A DNA stretch of 64,000 bases from the NCBI RefSeq assembly GCF_021044685.1, contig NZ_CP088014.1:1302001-1366000 (forward strand). Direction: 5' to 3'. Position numbers and translations under genes: made by a program. Origin of the DNA: Bradyrhizobium daqingense (GTDB lineage Bacteria > Pseudomonadota > Alphaproteobacteria > Rhizobiales > Xanthobacteraceae). Positions 16,965 through 27,241 of the stretch are shown piece by piece; positions within the stretch are counted from its first letter, which is position 1; every line of letters begins with the position of its first letter. Below the pieces are notes generated by a model, which was given only the letters and a program-made list of their open reading frames with translations, was not told the DNA's origin and did not search any database.

Positions 16965-18527
16965 GTGGCGAAGAAGGCGACGAAGAAGACCAAGAAGACT
17001 GCTTCAAAGAAGCCGGCAAAGACCTCCAGCAAGAAAGCCGCACCAAAGGCCGTCGTTGCCAAGAAGGGAAAGACGGCCGCCCGGCAGAGTCCGGCCGCAG
17101 CGCGCCGTCCCAAGGGACCGGCCTGGCAATGGTCGGCGGTGGAGACCGCGGCCGCGATCCGCTCCGGCGCCATCTCGGCCGTCGAGACGGTGGAGGCGCA
17201 TCTCGAACGGATGCGCGCCGTCAATCCGAAGCTCAACGCTGTCGTCGTCGACCTCTCGGAGGAAGCGCTGAAGGCGGCGCATGCGGCCGACAAACAGCGC
17301 GCAAAAGGCGGTGAGCTCGGCCTCCTGCACGGCGTGCCCATCACCATCAAGGAAAATGTCGATTACGAGGGCCGGCCGAATTTCAACGGCGTTCCCGACA
17401 ACAAGGATCTGATCGCGCCGTCGGATTCCCCTGTCGTGCGCAATCTGAAGAAGGCCGGCGCGATCGTCATCGGCCTCACCAACACGCCGGAATTCTCCTT
17501 CCGCGGCTTCACCGACAATCCGCTGCACGGACTGACGCTGAACCCGTGGGACCCTGATATCACCTGCGGCGGCTCTTCGGGCGGTGCGGGCTCGGCGGTG
17601 GCGGCGGGCATCGGCACCATCGCCCATGGCAACGACATCGGCGGCTCGCTGCGCTGGCCGGCGCATTGCAACGGCGTCGCCACCATCAAGCCGACGCAGG
17701 GCCGCATCCCCGCCTTCAACGCCAGCGCCACGGCGGAGCGGCCGATGCTGGCGCATCTGATGTCGGCGCAGGGGCCGCTTGCCCGCCACGTCGCCGACGT
17801 TCGTCTCGCGCTGGAGGTGATGAGCCAGCGCGATCCGCGCGACCCCTGGTGGGTGCCGGCGCCGCTGACCGGCGCGAAGCCGAAGGGGCCGATCAAGGTG
17901 GCGCTGGCGAAGATCCCCGAAGACATGGACGTCGATCCCTCCGTCACGGCAGCGCTGCGCCAGGCCGCGGATCATCTGGAGCGGTCCGGCTATCGCGTCA
18001 GCGAGGTCGACTTGCCCGACATCAACGGCGTCTGGCAGACCTGGTGCGACATCATCACCAATGAGACCGTGGTGATGCAGGAAGCCAATATGCTGAAGGT
18101 CACCTCCGAGGATTTCCACAAGGCCTGGGGCGGCATGAAGGCCAAGGCCAATGTGCTCGATCTCAAGGGCTGGATGCAGGCGGCTGCGGCGCGCAACGGC
18201 CATATCCGCGCCTGGCAATTGTTCTTCGAGGACTATCCGGTGGTGCTGGCGCCGACCACGGTGAAACCAACGCCGGGTCCGCGCGAGGACACGGTCAGCG
18301 CCGAGCGCGTGCGCGAGATCTTCTGGGGCGAGATCCGCTTCGTCTCCGCCATCAACGTGCTGGGCCTGCCCGGCGCGGTGGTGCCTGTCACCCTGCATGA
18401 CGGCAAGCCGATCGGCGTGCAGCTCATTGCCGGCCGCTACCGCGAGGACCTCGCGCTCGATGCGGCCGCCGCGATCGAGAAGCGCGCCGGCGTGCTCGCC
18501 CATCGCCTGTGGCAGACGTTAACCTGA
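16965..18527 (+). CDS. Amidase with histone-H1-like lysine-rich N-terminal tail
   Basis: The 520-residue protein is an amidase-signature enzyme (Ser-Ser-Lys hydrolase of amide bonds). Residues about 53-515 form the catalytic domain with Lys129 (TIKENVDYEG), the Gly/Ser loop CGGSSGGAGSAVAAG (Ser204/205) and Ser228 (HGNDIGGSLRWPA). Residues 1-50 are a separate Lys/Ala/Thr/Pro-rich tail with 15 lysines in the first 36 residues, resembling bacterial histone-H1-like tails (AKKATKKTKK repeats). The start is a GTG at 16965 with CAGGAGA upstream at 16952-16958, so the tail is very probably translated. Substrate is unknown; the tail could bind nucleic acid or polyanions. It lies about 120 bp after the MFS gene. 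Confidence 0.9.
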   Translation: MAKKATKKTKKTASKKPAKTSSKKAAPKAVVAKKGKTAARQSPAAARRPKGPAWQWSAVETAAAIRSGAISAVETVEAHLERMRAVNPKLNAVVVDLSEEALKAAHAADKQRAKGGELGLLHGVPITIKENVDYEGRPNFNGVPDNKDLIAPSDSPVVRNLKKAGAIVIGLTNTPEFSFRGFTDNPLHGLTLNPWDPDITCGGSSGGAGSAVAAGIGTIAHGNDIGGSLRWPAHCNGVATIKPTQGRIPAFNASATAERPMLAHLMSAQGPLARHVADVRLALEVMSQRDPRDPWWVPAPLTGAKPKGPIKVALAKIPEDMDVDPSVTAALRQAADHLERSGYRVSEVDLPDINGVWQTWCDIITNETVVMQEANMLKVTSEDFHKAWGGMKAKANVLDLKGWMQAAAARNGHIRAWQLFFEDYPVVLAPTTVKPTPGPREDTVSAERVREIFWGEIRFVSAINVLGLPGAVVPVTLHDGKPIGVQLIAGRYREDLALDAAAAIEKRAGVLAHRLWQTLT

Positions 18528-18582
18528 ACCCGTTTCAGCAACCGCTTCAGCGCTTCGCGCATCCGCGCGAAGCTCGCAAGGG

Positions 18583-18651
18583 GAGGCCTGACAGCGGGCG
18601 CCGCTGCGCCGCCGATCAATACGAGGTTGCCTCGCCGCCGCTGTCAGCCTC
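18583..18651. repeat. Intergenic inverted repeat after the amidase gene
   Basis: A 15-nt left arm (18583-18597) pairs with 18638-18651, with one unpaired base, around a loop that itself contains a smaller GAGG-rich palindrome. It lies in the 329-bp gap between the amidase and the Gly-rich protein gene. It may act as a bidirectional terminator-like structure or be a dispersed repeat. Nothing else was found in the gap apart from the leader stem near its right end. Confidence 0.55.
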
Positions 18652-18790
18652 TCGATCTCGTAAGACAGGAAAGCTGCACCAAGTTCCACAATCGGCGTTC
18701 GGCTCGCATCACTTCGCGAGAAGTCCCGCAATCTTTGCTCCCTTGATTTAAGTCAAATCCGATCTCGAGCAGGAGGAGAGATTTTCCGCC

Positions 18791-18837
18791 GGGTGCCGAT
18801 CTGTGAGCGGCATCGCCTTATCATGAGCGCGGCACCC
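18791..18837 (+). promoter_or_regulatory. Leader stem-loop before the Gly-rich protein gene
   Basis: GGGTGCCG (18791-18798) pairs perfectly with CGGCACCC (18830-18837) across a 31-nt loop. The structure ends 8 nt before the GGAGG ribosome-binding site (18846-18850) of the next gene. It could be an RNA control element or an operator-like inverted repeat. It matches no riboswitch class I know. Confidence 0.4.
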
Positions 18838-18856
18838 CAAGTAATGGAGGAAAGCC

Positions 18857-19306
18857 ATGCTTCGATGCCTTCTCGCTGCTTTGGCGGCGATGGTTCTGAT
18901 CACTGTCTGTCTCATTCCCGATGATGCATACGCTCGCCGTGGTGGTGGCGGCTTCCATGGTGGTGGTGGTATGCGCGCCGGAGGTTTCCATGGCGGTGGC
19001 GCCCGCGTCGCCCATGTCCGGGGCGGCGGACACCGGGTTGCGGGAGGCCGCTACGGCGTCGCTGGCCGTGGTTATGGCTATCGCCCGATAGCGGGGCGCC
19101 CTGTGGCGCGGACAGCGGTGGCCCGAGGGGTCTATCGCAATGCAGCCTATCGCGGCGCTTACAGGGGTGCAGCCTATGGTCTAGGTGCGGCAGCAGTAGG
19201 AGCCGCCGCAGCCGGCGCCTATGGCTACTACGGTGGCAACTGCACCTATGACGCTTACGGCAATTACGTTTGCCCCGGACAATATCCGTACGGATATCGA
19301 TATTGA
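18857..19306 (+). CDS. Small Gly/Tyr/Ala-rich exported protein
   Basis: The 149-residue product has a signal peptide (MLRCLLAALAAMVLITVCLIPDDAYA) and then a low-complexity mature region. The first half has GGGGFHGGGG and GGFHGGGARV repeats rich in Gly and His; the second has tyrosine-alanine repeats (AAYRGAYRGAAYG) and a conserved-looking tail NCTYDAYGNYVCPGQYPYGY with two cysteines. GGAGG lies 6 nt upstream of the ATG. Such proteins are frequent in Bradyrhizobium and Rhodopseudomonas and are of unknown function; an envelope or metal-binding role is possible because of the histidines, but this is a guess. Confidence 0.8.
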   Translation: MLRCLLAALAAMVLITVCLIPDDAYARRGGGGFHGGGGMRAGGFHGGGARVAHVRGGGHRVAGGRYGVAGRGYGYRPIAGRPVARTAVARGVYRNAAYRGAYRGAAYGLGAAAVGAAAAGAYGYYGGNCTYDAYGNYVCPGQYPYGYRY

Positions 19307-19519
19307 AGTCGGCGGGATGGTCGCGGCCAACTCCGCGACCGTCCGTCACGGTTGCTTCGGCTCAACCTCGCCGCGGCTTGCGTGTCCAGATTCCCTCTGG
19401 CGACGCGCGCACTCGTTTCGTTGACCAAGGTCAAGATTCCCAGGACGGAAAGCATCAAGGTGGGCACCATCATCAGTCGTCTTGCCAAGTTGTGGCATCA
19501 GCTTGATCGAGCGAGCAGC

Positions 19520-19960
19520 ATGAAATTTCCGGCAGGGGTTCTCGCGGGATTGCTCTTACTCACTGGCACGGGGGCGAGCCATGCCGTGGTTCGCATTGCG
19601 AATGATCGAGGCGGGTCAATTGCCTACTACATCGAGAGATACGAGAAATTGCGCGCCGCGCGTCAGTCGGTCGTCATCGATGGCCTTTGCGCCTCCGCCT
19701 GCACGATCGTTCTGGGGACGATTGCATCGGACGACATCTGCGTCACCCCAAAGGCAAGACTTGCCTTTCATGCTGCGTGGGACTTCGGCAGGAATGGGCG
19801 CGCATTTACCCACCGCGCGGCGACCCAAATGCTGTATTCGATGTATCCCTCGCCAATTCAGCAATGGCTCGATCGTCGAGGAGGATTAACGTCTCGTACG
19901 GTTTTTCTTCAGGGCAAACAGCTGCATGGGATGTATCGGGGATGCGATCTCGATCCATAG
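19520..19960 (+). CDS. Small exported ClpP/crotonase-fold-like protein
   Basis: The 146-residue product starts MKFPAGVLAGLLLLTGTGASHA, a Sec signal peptide, at an ATG chosen for that reason; the frame is open for 56 codons upstream without a good start. The mature part has VVIDGLCASACTIVLG (Ser59) and LAFHAAWDF (His84), the spacing seen in COG3904-type periplasmic proteins related to ClpP and SppA serine peptidases. It is shorter than ClpP itself and lacks its oligomerisation parts. A serine-peptidase role is plausible but the third catalytic residue is not clear. It follows the Gly-rich protein gene by about 210 bp. Confidence 0.72.
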   Translation: MKFPAGVLAGLLLLTGTGASHAVVRIANDRGGSIAYYIERYEKLRAARQSVVIDGLCASACTIVLGTIASDDICVTPKARLAFHAAWDFGRNGRAFTHRAATQMLYSMYPSPIQQWLDRRGGLTSRTVFLQGKQLHGMYRGCDLDP

Positions 19961-20194
19961 CCGTCTGCCACGCGATGAGTGTCCAGACCAGCAAGCCGCA
20001 CCAGGCAGCAGCATCGTTAATCCGCTTTAACCCGAATTTCGGCTAATTCGCCAACAAGCGTTAGGGTTACTTCCTCGATCTCTAAGCGAATTATTGTCCG
20101 CTTTACCACCCGCCTCTAACACGAGGACGGCGGACAACGCACATGCCTCATTCTAGGCCAATAAGTGCGGCCCGCTCCACGCGGAGGTGGCACG

Positions 20195-21496
20195 ATGCGC
20201 AACGAGACGATCGCTATTCACGCCGGCTACGAACCCGAAGCGACCACGCACGCAGTTGCCGTGCCGATCTATCAGACCGCAGCCTACGCCTTCGACAGCG
20301 CCGATCATGGCGCGGCGCTCTTCAATCTCGAGACCGAGGGCTTTCGTTACAGCCGCATCGCCAATCCGACCAGCGCAGTTCTGGAGAAGCGTATCGCGCA
20401 GCTCGAAGGCGGCGTCGGTGCGCTCGCGGTCGCCACTGGCCAGGCGGCGCTGCATTTCGCCTTCGTCAACGTCGCCGACCACGGCGGCAACATCGTATCC
20501 GTGCCGCAGCTCTACGGCACCACGCACACGCTGCTCTCCCACATCCTGCCGCGGCAGGGCATCACCGGCCGCTTCGCCGAAAGCGACAGGCCCGACGCGA
20601 TCGAGAGACTGATCGACGAGAACACCCGTGCCGTGTTCGCCGAGACCATCGGCAATCCCGCCGGCAATGTCTGCGACATCGAGGCGCTGGCGAAAATCGC
20701 GCATGCGCATGGCGTGCCGTTGATCGTCGACAACACCGTCGCCACGCCGATCCTGCTCAAGCCGTTCGACTACGGCGCCGACATCGCCGTGCATTCGCTG
20801 ACCAAGTTCCTGGGCGGTCACGGCACCACGCTCGGCGGCGCCATCGTCGATTCCGGAAATTTCCCCTGGGCCAGGCACGCCGACCGCTTCCCGGCCTACA
20901 ACAAGCCCGACGCCTCCTATCACGGCCTCGTCTATGCCGAGCGCTTCGGCCGCACCGCCTATATCGAGCGCGCGCGCAGCGTCTATCAGCGCACCATGGG
21001 TTCGGTGCTGTCGCCGTTCAACGCCTTCCTGCTGCTGCAGGGCATCGAGACCGTGGCGCTGCGCATGGAGCGCCATGTCGAGAACGCCCGCAAGGTCGCC
21101 GAATTTTTGCGCGATGATCCGCGCGTCGCCTGGGTCAACTACAGCGGCTTCCCTGATAGCCCCTATTATCCGCTGGTGCAGAAATATCTCGATGGCAACG
21201 CCTCCTCGCTGTTCACTTTCGGTATCAAGGGCGGCATGGAAGCTGGCAAGGCCTTCTACGACGCGCTGAAGCTGATCACGCGTCTCGTCAATATCGGCGA
21301 TGCCAAGTCGCTCGCCTGCCATCCGGCCTCGACCACGCACCGGCAGATGTCGGCAGAGCAGCAGCGCACGGCCGGCGTTTTGCCGGAAACGATCCGTTTG
21401 TCGATCGGCATCGAGCATGCCTCTGACATCATCGAGGACATCGACCAGGCGCTGGAAAAGGCCTGTCCGTCGTCGCGGCTCGAGGCCGCGGAGTAG
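20195..21496 (+). CDS. metY: O-acetylhomoserine sulfhydrylase
   Basis: The 433-residue PLP enzyme of the Cys/Met metabolism family converts an O-acylhomoserine and sulfide to homocysteine in methionine synthesis. Typical features are the start ETIAIHAGYEPEATTHAVAVPIYQTAAY, the PLP-lysine motif HSLTKFLGGHGTTLGG, and the end LSIGIEHASDIIEDIDQALEKA. The ATG at 20195 has GGAGG at 20183-20187; an earlier in-frame GTG at 20165 overlaps that site and is unlikely. metA follows after 12 bp, forming a clear methionine operon. I looked for a SAM-II riboswitch in the leader and did not find its conserved core. MetZ (O-succinyl type) is the alternative name; chain length favours MetY. Confidence 0.92.
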   Translation: MRNETIAIHAGYEPEATTHAVAVPIYQTAAYAFDSADHGAALFNLETEGFRYSRIANPTSAVLEKRIAQLEGGVGALAVATGQAALHFAFVNVADHGGNIVSVPQLYGTTHTLLSHILPRQGITGRFAESDRPDAIERLIDENTRAVFAETIGNPAGNVCDIEALAKIAHAHGVPLIVDNTVATPILLKPFDYGADIAVHSLTKFLGGHGTTLGGAIVDSGNFPWARHADRFPAYNKPDASYHGLVYAERFGRTAYIERARSVYQRTMGSVLSPFNAFLLLQGIETVALRMERHVENARKVAEFLRDDPRVAWVNYSGFPDSPYYPLVQKYLDGNASSLFTFGIKGGMEAGKAFYDALKLITRLVNIGDAKSLACHPASTTHRQMSAEQQRTAGVLPETIRLSIGIEHASDIIEDIDQALEKACPSSRLEAAE

Positions 21497-21508
21497 GCGG
21501 CGGCGCCG

Positions 21509-22510
21509 ATGACGATCCTGATCGACAGGGATCAAGTCATATCGAGCCCGGCACTGGTGCCGGCGGCAGGCGATCTCGCGCGCGACCATGGCGGCGCCGA
21601 GCTGACCATCGGGCTGATCAACAACATGCCGGATCCGGCGCTGAAGGCGACCGAGCGGCAGTTCATGAAGCTGCTTCAGGCCGCCGCAGGCACGCGCCGC
21701 ATCCGCTTCCACTGCTTCTCGCTGCCGTCAGTGAAGCGTTCGTCGGAAGCCAGATGGCACGTCGAGAGCGAATATTCGGAACTGTCCGAGCTTTCGCGCC
21801 ACAGATTCGATGGGCTAATCGTCACCGGTGCCGAGCCGGCCGCGCCCGAGCTCGATCAGGAGCCGTATTGGCGCGACCTGACCGAACTGATCGACTGGGC
21901 CAAGGTCAACACCCGTTCGACGATCTGGTCGTGCCTCGCCGCGCATGCGGCGGTACTGCATCTCGATGGGATCGAACGGCGGCGGCTGCCGGCCAAATGC
22001 CACGGCATCTTCGATTGCGAAGCCGTGACGCACGATCCCCTGACGCGCAACGCGCCTGCGCCGCTCAAGGTCTCGCATTCGCGCCTGAACGAGATCGGCG
22101 AGAGCGATCTGGTTCGGGCCGGGTACCAGGTGCTGACCCGCTCGAAACAGGCCGGCGTCGATGTCTTTGTCCGCCAATATGCCAGCCGCTTCGTGTTCTT
22201 CCAGGGCCATCCGGAATACGACGCATTGTCGCTCCAGCGCGAATATCTGCGCGACATCGGCCGCTATCTCGCGCGCGACCGCGAGGCTTACCCGCACTTG
22301 CCCGTGAGTTATTTTGACGCAGCGACGGAAGAGAGACTCGCCCGCTTCGAGAAGCAGGCAAGGCATCAGCGTCATCCGGCGCTCACCAATGAATTGCCGG
22401 CGTTGAATTTGCGTGCAGATATCGCTGCCGGCAGCGCGGCGGCGGCCTTATTCCGGAATTGGCTGCGATATCTCGCCGCGGATGCCGAGGCATCGGCCGC
22501 TGCGCGTTAG
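21509..22510 (+). CDS. metA: Homoserine O-acyltransferase, MetA family
   Basis: The 333-residue enzyme activates homoserine with an acyl-CoA, giving the substrate for the adjacent MetY. It has the class I glutamine-amidotransferase-like fold of MetA: IGLINNMPDPALKATERQF at the N-terminus, the catalytic Cys in TIWSCLAAHAAVLHLDGI, and the His in FVFFQGHPEYDALSLQREYLRDI. It is probably translationally linked to metY. Whether it prefers acetyl- or succinyl-CoA cannot be read with confidence; the pairing with an O-acetylhomoserine-type sulfhydrylase suggests acetyl. The C-terminal 50 residues are more variable than the rest. Confidence 0.88.
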   Translation: MTILIDRDQVISSPALVPAAGDLARDHGGAELTIGLINNMPDPALKATERQFMKLLQAAAGTRRIRFHCFSLPSVKRSSEARWHVESEYSELSELSRHRFDGLIVTGAEPAAPELDQEPYWRDLTELIDWAKVNTRSTIWSCLAAHAAVLHLDGIERRRLPAKCHGIFDCEAVTHDPLTRNAPAPLKVSHSRLNEIGESDLVRAGYQVLTRSKQAGVDVFVRQYASRFVFFQGHPEYDALSLQREYLRDIGRYLARDREAYPHLPVSYFDAATEERLARFEKQARHQRHPALTNELPALNLRADIAAGSAAAALFRNWLRYLAADAEASAAAR

Positions 22511-22582
22511 CCGCCGGTTGTTGGTCCCGCGTTAGCATTACCCAAGCGTTAGGCTTGCCTCATCCCGCGCACGAATGTTTCA

Positions 22583-23356
22583 GTGCAGACATACGGAATC
22601 AGGAAACGCATCGTGTTGTCGGCACTCCAGGGACGCGTGAGCAATCGGCTGGCCCGGCACTTTCGTGCCGCGCCGCACCGCATGCCCGCGCGCGCGCCGA
22701 TGGTGAGCTTCACCTTCGACGATGCTCCTGACAGCGCCGCAGGCGAGGGTGCCGAGCTGCTGGAGAAGCATGGCGGCCGCGGTACGTTCTATCTCTCCGG
22801 CAGCCTGATCGATCGGCCGTCGGACCATTGGCACGGCCTGTCGAATGACGCGATCGTGCGGCTTCACCGGTCCGGTCACGAAATCGCCTGCCACACGTTC
22901 TCGCATCGCTGCGCAGTCGATCTCGGCGCGGCCGCGATGGCCCGTGAGATCGCGCGGAACCAAAACTATTTTCGCAGCATCGATTCTTCGATCACGCTGG
23001 AGAATTTCGCTTATCCGTATGGCCTCGCCTCGGTTTGGCGTAAGCCGCAGCTCGCAAGAGCCTATCGCTCGGCGCGCGGTATCCTGCCCGGCGTCAATCG
23101 CGACGTCATCGATCTCCAGTTCCTGCGCGCCTCGCCGCTGATCGATTGCGAGATCGATGCGGCCGGCATCGATCGCTATTTCGACGATGCGGTCGAGAGC
23201 GGAGGATGGCTGATCTTCTACGGCCACGACGTCGCCGACAGGCCGAGCCCCTATGGCTGCACGCCGCATTTGATGCGCCATGCGCTTGAGGCGGCCGAGC
23301 AGCGCGGCATGCCGATCGTGACGGTCGCAGACGCGCTGCGACGAATCGGGGCGTAG
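22583..23356 (+). CDS. Polysaccharide deacetylase (NodB homology domain)
   Basis: This 257-residue protein has the NodB-type carbohydrate esterase-4 fold. Motif 1 is SFTFDDAPDS with the metal-binding aspartates; motif 2 is CHTFSHRC with the two metal-binding histidines; later FAYPYGLAS and IFYGHDVADRPSPYG fit motifs 3 to 5. It should remove N- or O-acetyl groups from a polysaccharide. No signal peptide is seen, unlike many envelope deacetylases, so it may act in the cytoplasm or have an unrecognised export route. It stands alone between metA and recQ. It is not nodB itself: the context is not symbiotic. Confidence 0.88.
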   Translation: MQTYGIRKRIVLSALQGRVSNRLARHFRAAPHRMPARAPMVSFTFDDAPDSAAGEGAELLEKHGGRGTFYLSGSLIDRPSDHWHGLSNDAIVRLHRSGHEIACHTFSHRCAVDLGAAAMAREIARNQNYFRSIDSSITLENFAYPYGLASVWRKPQLARAYRSARGILPGVNRDVIDLQFLRASPLIDCEIDAAGIDRYFDDAVESGGWLIFYGHDVADRPSPYGCTPHLMRHALEAAEQRGMPIVTVADALRRIGA

Positions 23357-23467
23357 CGGCCTTTAAGGCGAGGGGAAGAGTCGCGCCGGCCTAGCAAACA
23401 GACTTGCCACTTCGGTGCCACTATGCGACTGGCCTTGTGACGACTTCCACGGCCGTGCCCCACCCTC

Positions 23468-25332
<1,865 letters not shown>

Positions 25333-25351
25333 GGAGCCTCGATCTCTCCAC

Positions 25352-25498
25352 GTCGTCATCCCGGACAAGCGAAGCGCGATCCGGGATCCGTAACCACCGG
25401 CCGATGTGGTTATGGCAGGCTGGCAACCACGAGTCTTCGCCAAACCATTGCTGCGGCGTATGGGTCCCGGGTCTGCGCTTGCGCTTGCCCGGGACGAC
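25352..25498. repeat. Long palindromic intergenic repeat
   Basis: The left end (GTCGTCATCCCGGACAAGCG at 25352) pairs imperfectly with the right end (CGCTTGCCCGGGACGAC ending 25498) over about 40 nt each side. It lies between the convergent recQ and acdS genes. It belongs to the GTCATCCCGG-type dispersed palindromes seen several times in this window. Confidence 0.7.
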
Positions 25499-25528
25499 AG
25501 TGGACAGGCGCGAGCGCTACGCTCTCAC

Positions 25529-26545
25529 TCACCCATTCCTGAACGCATACGCATACCCGTTCAGCGCGGGCGCACCGCCGAGATGGGCGTAGAGGATCTT
25601 CGCGCCCTTTTCGAAATAGCCCTTCTTGGCGAGGTCGATCAGGCCCTGCATCGACTTGCCCTCGTAGACGGGGTCGGTGATCATGCCTTCGAGGCGCGCG
25701 GTGAGGCGGATCGCTTCCTTGGTCTGTTCCGACGGCACGCCATAGGCGGGATAGGCGTAGTCCTCGACCAGCACGACGTCGTCGGCAACGAGATCCTGGC
25801 CGAGCTCGACGAGCTTAGCGGTATTCTGCGCGATCTCGAGCACCTGCGCCTTGGTCTGATCGGGCGTGAAGGAGGCGTCGATGCCGATCACTTTTCGCGC
25901 GCGGCCGTCGGCGGCGAAGCCGACCAGCATGCCGGCATGGGTCGAGCCGGTGACGGTGCAGACCACGATGTAGTCGAACTTGAAGCCGAACTCCGCTTCC
26001 TGCTTGCGCACCTCCTCGGCGAAGCCGACATAGCCGAGGCCGCCGAATTTGTGCACGGAGGCGCCGGCGGGGATCGCGTAAGGTTTGCCGCCCGCCGCCT
26101 TCACCTCCTCGATTGCCTGCTCCCAGCTCTTGCGGATGCCGATGTCGAAGCCGTCGTCGACCAGGCGCACGTCGGCGCCCATGATGCGCGAAAGCATGAT
26201 GTTGCCGACGCGGTCATAGACCGCGTCCTCGTGCGGCACCCAGGCTTCCTGCACCAGGCGGCACTTCATGCCGAGCTTGGCGGCGACCGCCGCGATCATG
26301 CGGGTGTGGTTGGACTGCACGCCGCCGATCGAGACCAGCGTGTCGGCGTTGGAGGCGATCGCGTCGGGGATGATGTATTCGAGCTTGCGCAGCTTGTTGC
26401 CGCCATAGGCAAGGCCGGAATTGCAGTCTTCACGCTTGGCATAGACCTCGACCTGGCCGCCGAGATGTTTCGACAACCGCTCCAGCTTCTCGATCGGCGT
26501 CGGGCCGAAGGTGAGCGGATAGCGCGGAAATTTGTCCAGCTTCAT
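25529..26545 (-). CDS. acdS: 1-aminocyclopropane-1-carboxylate deaminase
   Basis: The 338-residue PLP enzyme breaks ACC, the plant ethylene precursor, into 2-oxobutanoate and ammonia, which lowers ethylene in a host root. All diagnostic residues of true ACC deaminases are at the family numbering: Lys51 (GGNKLRK), Ser78 (GGVQSNH), Tyr294-Glu295 (DPVYEGKS) and Leu322 (YAHLGG). The Glu295/Leu322 pair separates it from D-cysteine desulfhydrases. Length equals the usual 338. It is divergent from an Lrp-family gene, the acdR arrangement of many rhizobia and pseudomonads. Regulation by that protein through the four TTGCG repeats at 26616-26653 is likely. Confidence 0.97.
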   Translation of the reverse strand: MKLDKFPRYPLTFGPTPIEKLERLSKHLGGQVEVYAKREDCNSGLAYGGNKLRKLEYIIPDAIASNADTLVSIGGVQSNHTRMIAAVAAKLGMKCRLVQEAWVPHEDAVYDRVGNIMLSRIMGADVRLVDDGFDIGIRKSWEQAIEEVKAAGGKPYAIPAGASVHKFGGLGYVGFAEEVRKQEAEFGFKFDYIVVCTVTGSTHAGMLVGFAADGRARKVIGIDASFTPDQTKAQVLEIAQNTAKLVELGQDLVADDVVLVEDYAYPAYGVPSEQTKEAIRLTARLEGMITDPVYEGKSMQGLIDLAKKGYFEKGAKILYAHLGGAPALNGYAYAFRNG

Positions 26546-26615
26546 GGGTCATCCCGATTGGCGTTGATGTCGGGGAGGGAACTAGCATCGGAGAGGGAAA
26601 AGGTGCTCTCGAATG

Positions 26616-26653
26616 TTGCGCCTTTGTTGCGCGAAATCTTGCGCATCTTGCGG
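26616..26653. promoter_or_regulatory. Four phased TTGCG repeats between acdS and acdR
   Basis: TTGCGC occurs at 26616, 26627 and 26639, and TTGCGG at 26648, spacings of 11, 12 and 9 bp, all on the plus strand. This places the repeats on nearly the same face of the DNA helix in the 159-bp divergent promoter region. Lrp-family octamers bind phased sites of this kind, so it is a candidate AcdR binding region. The binding itself is inference. Confidence 0.5.
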
Positions 26654-26704
26654 TAATTGGTAAAGTTTCTTCCGGTATAGTAGGATCCTCTGAAAGCTTC
26701 TTCC

Positions 26705-27169
26705 ATGGCCGCCCGGCTCGATCGCATCGACCTCAAGATATTGAGATTGCTTCAAAATAACGGTCGGCTCAGCAACGCGGAGCTCGCCGTATCGGTCGCG
26801 ATCAGCCCCGCCACCTGCCATCGCCGCACCCAGCGCCTGTTCGAGGACGGCTTTATTCCCGCTGTGCGCGCCATGGTCGCCCCGAAGAAGGTGGCGAAGG
26901 GCACGCTGGTCATGGTCGGCGTCGTGCTCGACCGCTCCACGCCGGAGAGCTTCGCCACCTTCGAGCAGGCCATCGCCAAGCTGAAATTCGTGCTCGACTG
27001 CCATCTCGTCGCCGGCGATTTCGACTATTTCCTCAAGATCCGCGTCGGCGACATGGAGGATTTCAACCGCATCCACGGCGAGCAGCTGATCGCGCTGCCC
27101 GGCGTGCGCCAGACTCGCACCTTCTTCGTGATGAAGGAAGTCGTCGACAACGCGCCGCTGGAATTCTGA
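26705..27169 (+). CDS. acdR: Lrp/AsnC-family regulator AcdR
   Basis: The 154-residue protein has an N-terminal winged helix-turn-helix (LDRIDLKILRLLQNNGRLSNAELAVSVAISPATCHRRTQRLFEDGFI) and a C-terminal RAM/AsnC ligand-binding domain ending PGVRQTRTFFVMKEVVDNAPLEF. It is transcribed away from acdS. In Pseudomonas and rhizobia the Lrp-type AcdR activates acdS in response to ACC, with leucine countering it; that role is transferred here from family and position. The gene symbol depends on that context. Confidence 0.9.
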   Translation: MAARLDRIDLKILRLLQNNGRLSNAELAVSVAISPATCHRRTQRLFEDGFIPAVRAMVAPKKVAKGTLVMVGVVLDRSTPESFATFEQAIAKLKFVLDCHLVAGDFDYFLKIRVGDMEDFNRIHGEQLIALPGVRQTRTFFVMKEVVDNAPLEF

Positions 27170-27241
27170 GCAGGCCGTCACAGCAACTTCACTTGCCCCG
27201 CGCGCGCATGCAGGCGAGCCTCATCTCTTCTCAACGAGGAG

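Noticed and set aside
17004..18503. 499-codon minus-strand frame opposite the amidase
   Set aside because: The amidase has full catalytic motifs; the antisense frame has high Arg and His and no recognisable family.
20010..20190. SAM-II riboswitch before metY
   Set aside because: The conserved core and the terminal A-rich loop sequence were not found.
22583..23356. Nodulation gene nodB
   Set aside because: The fold is shared but there are no other nod genes or nod box nearby, and the sequence lies in a housekeeping context.
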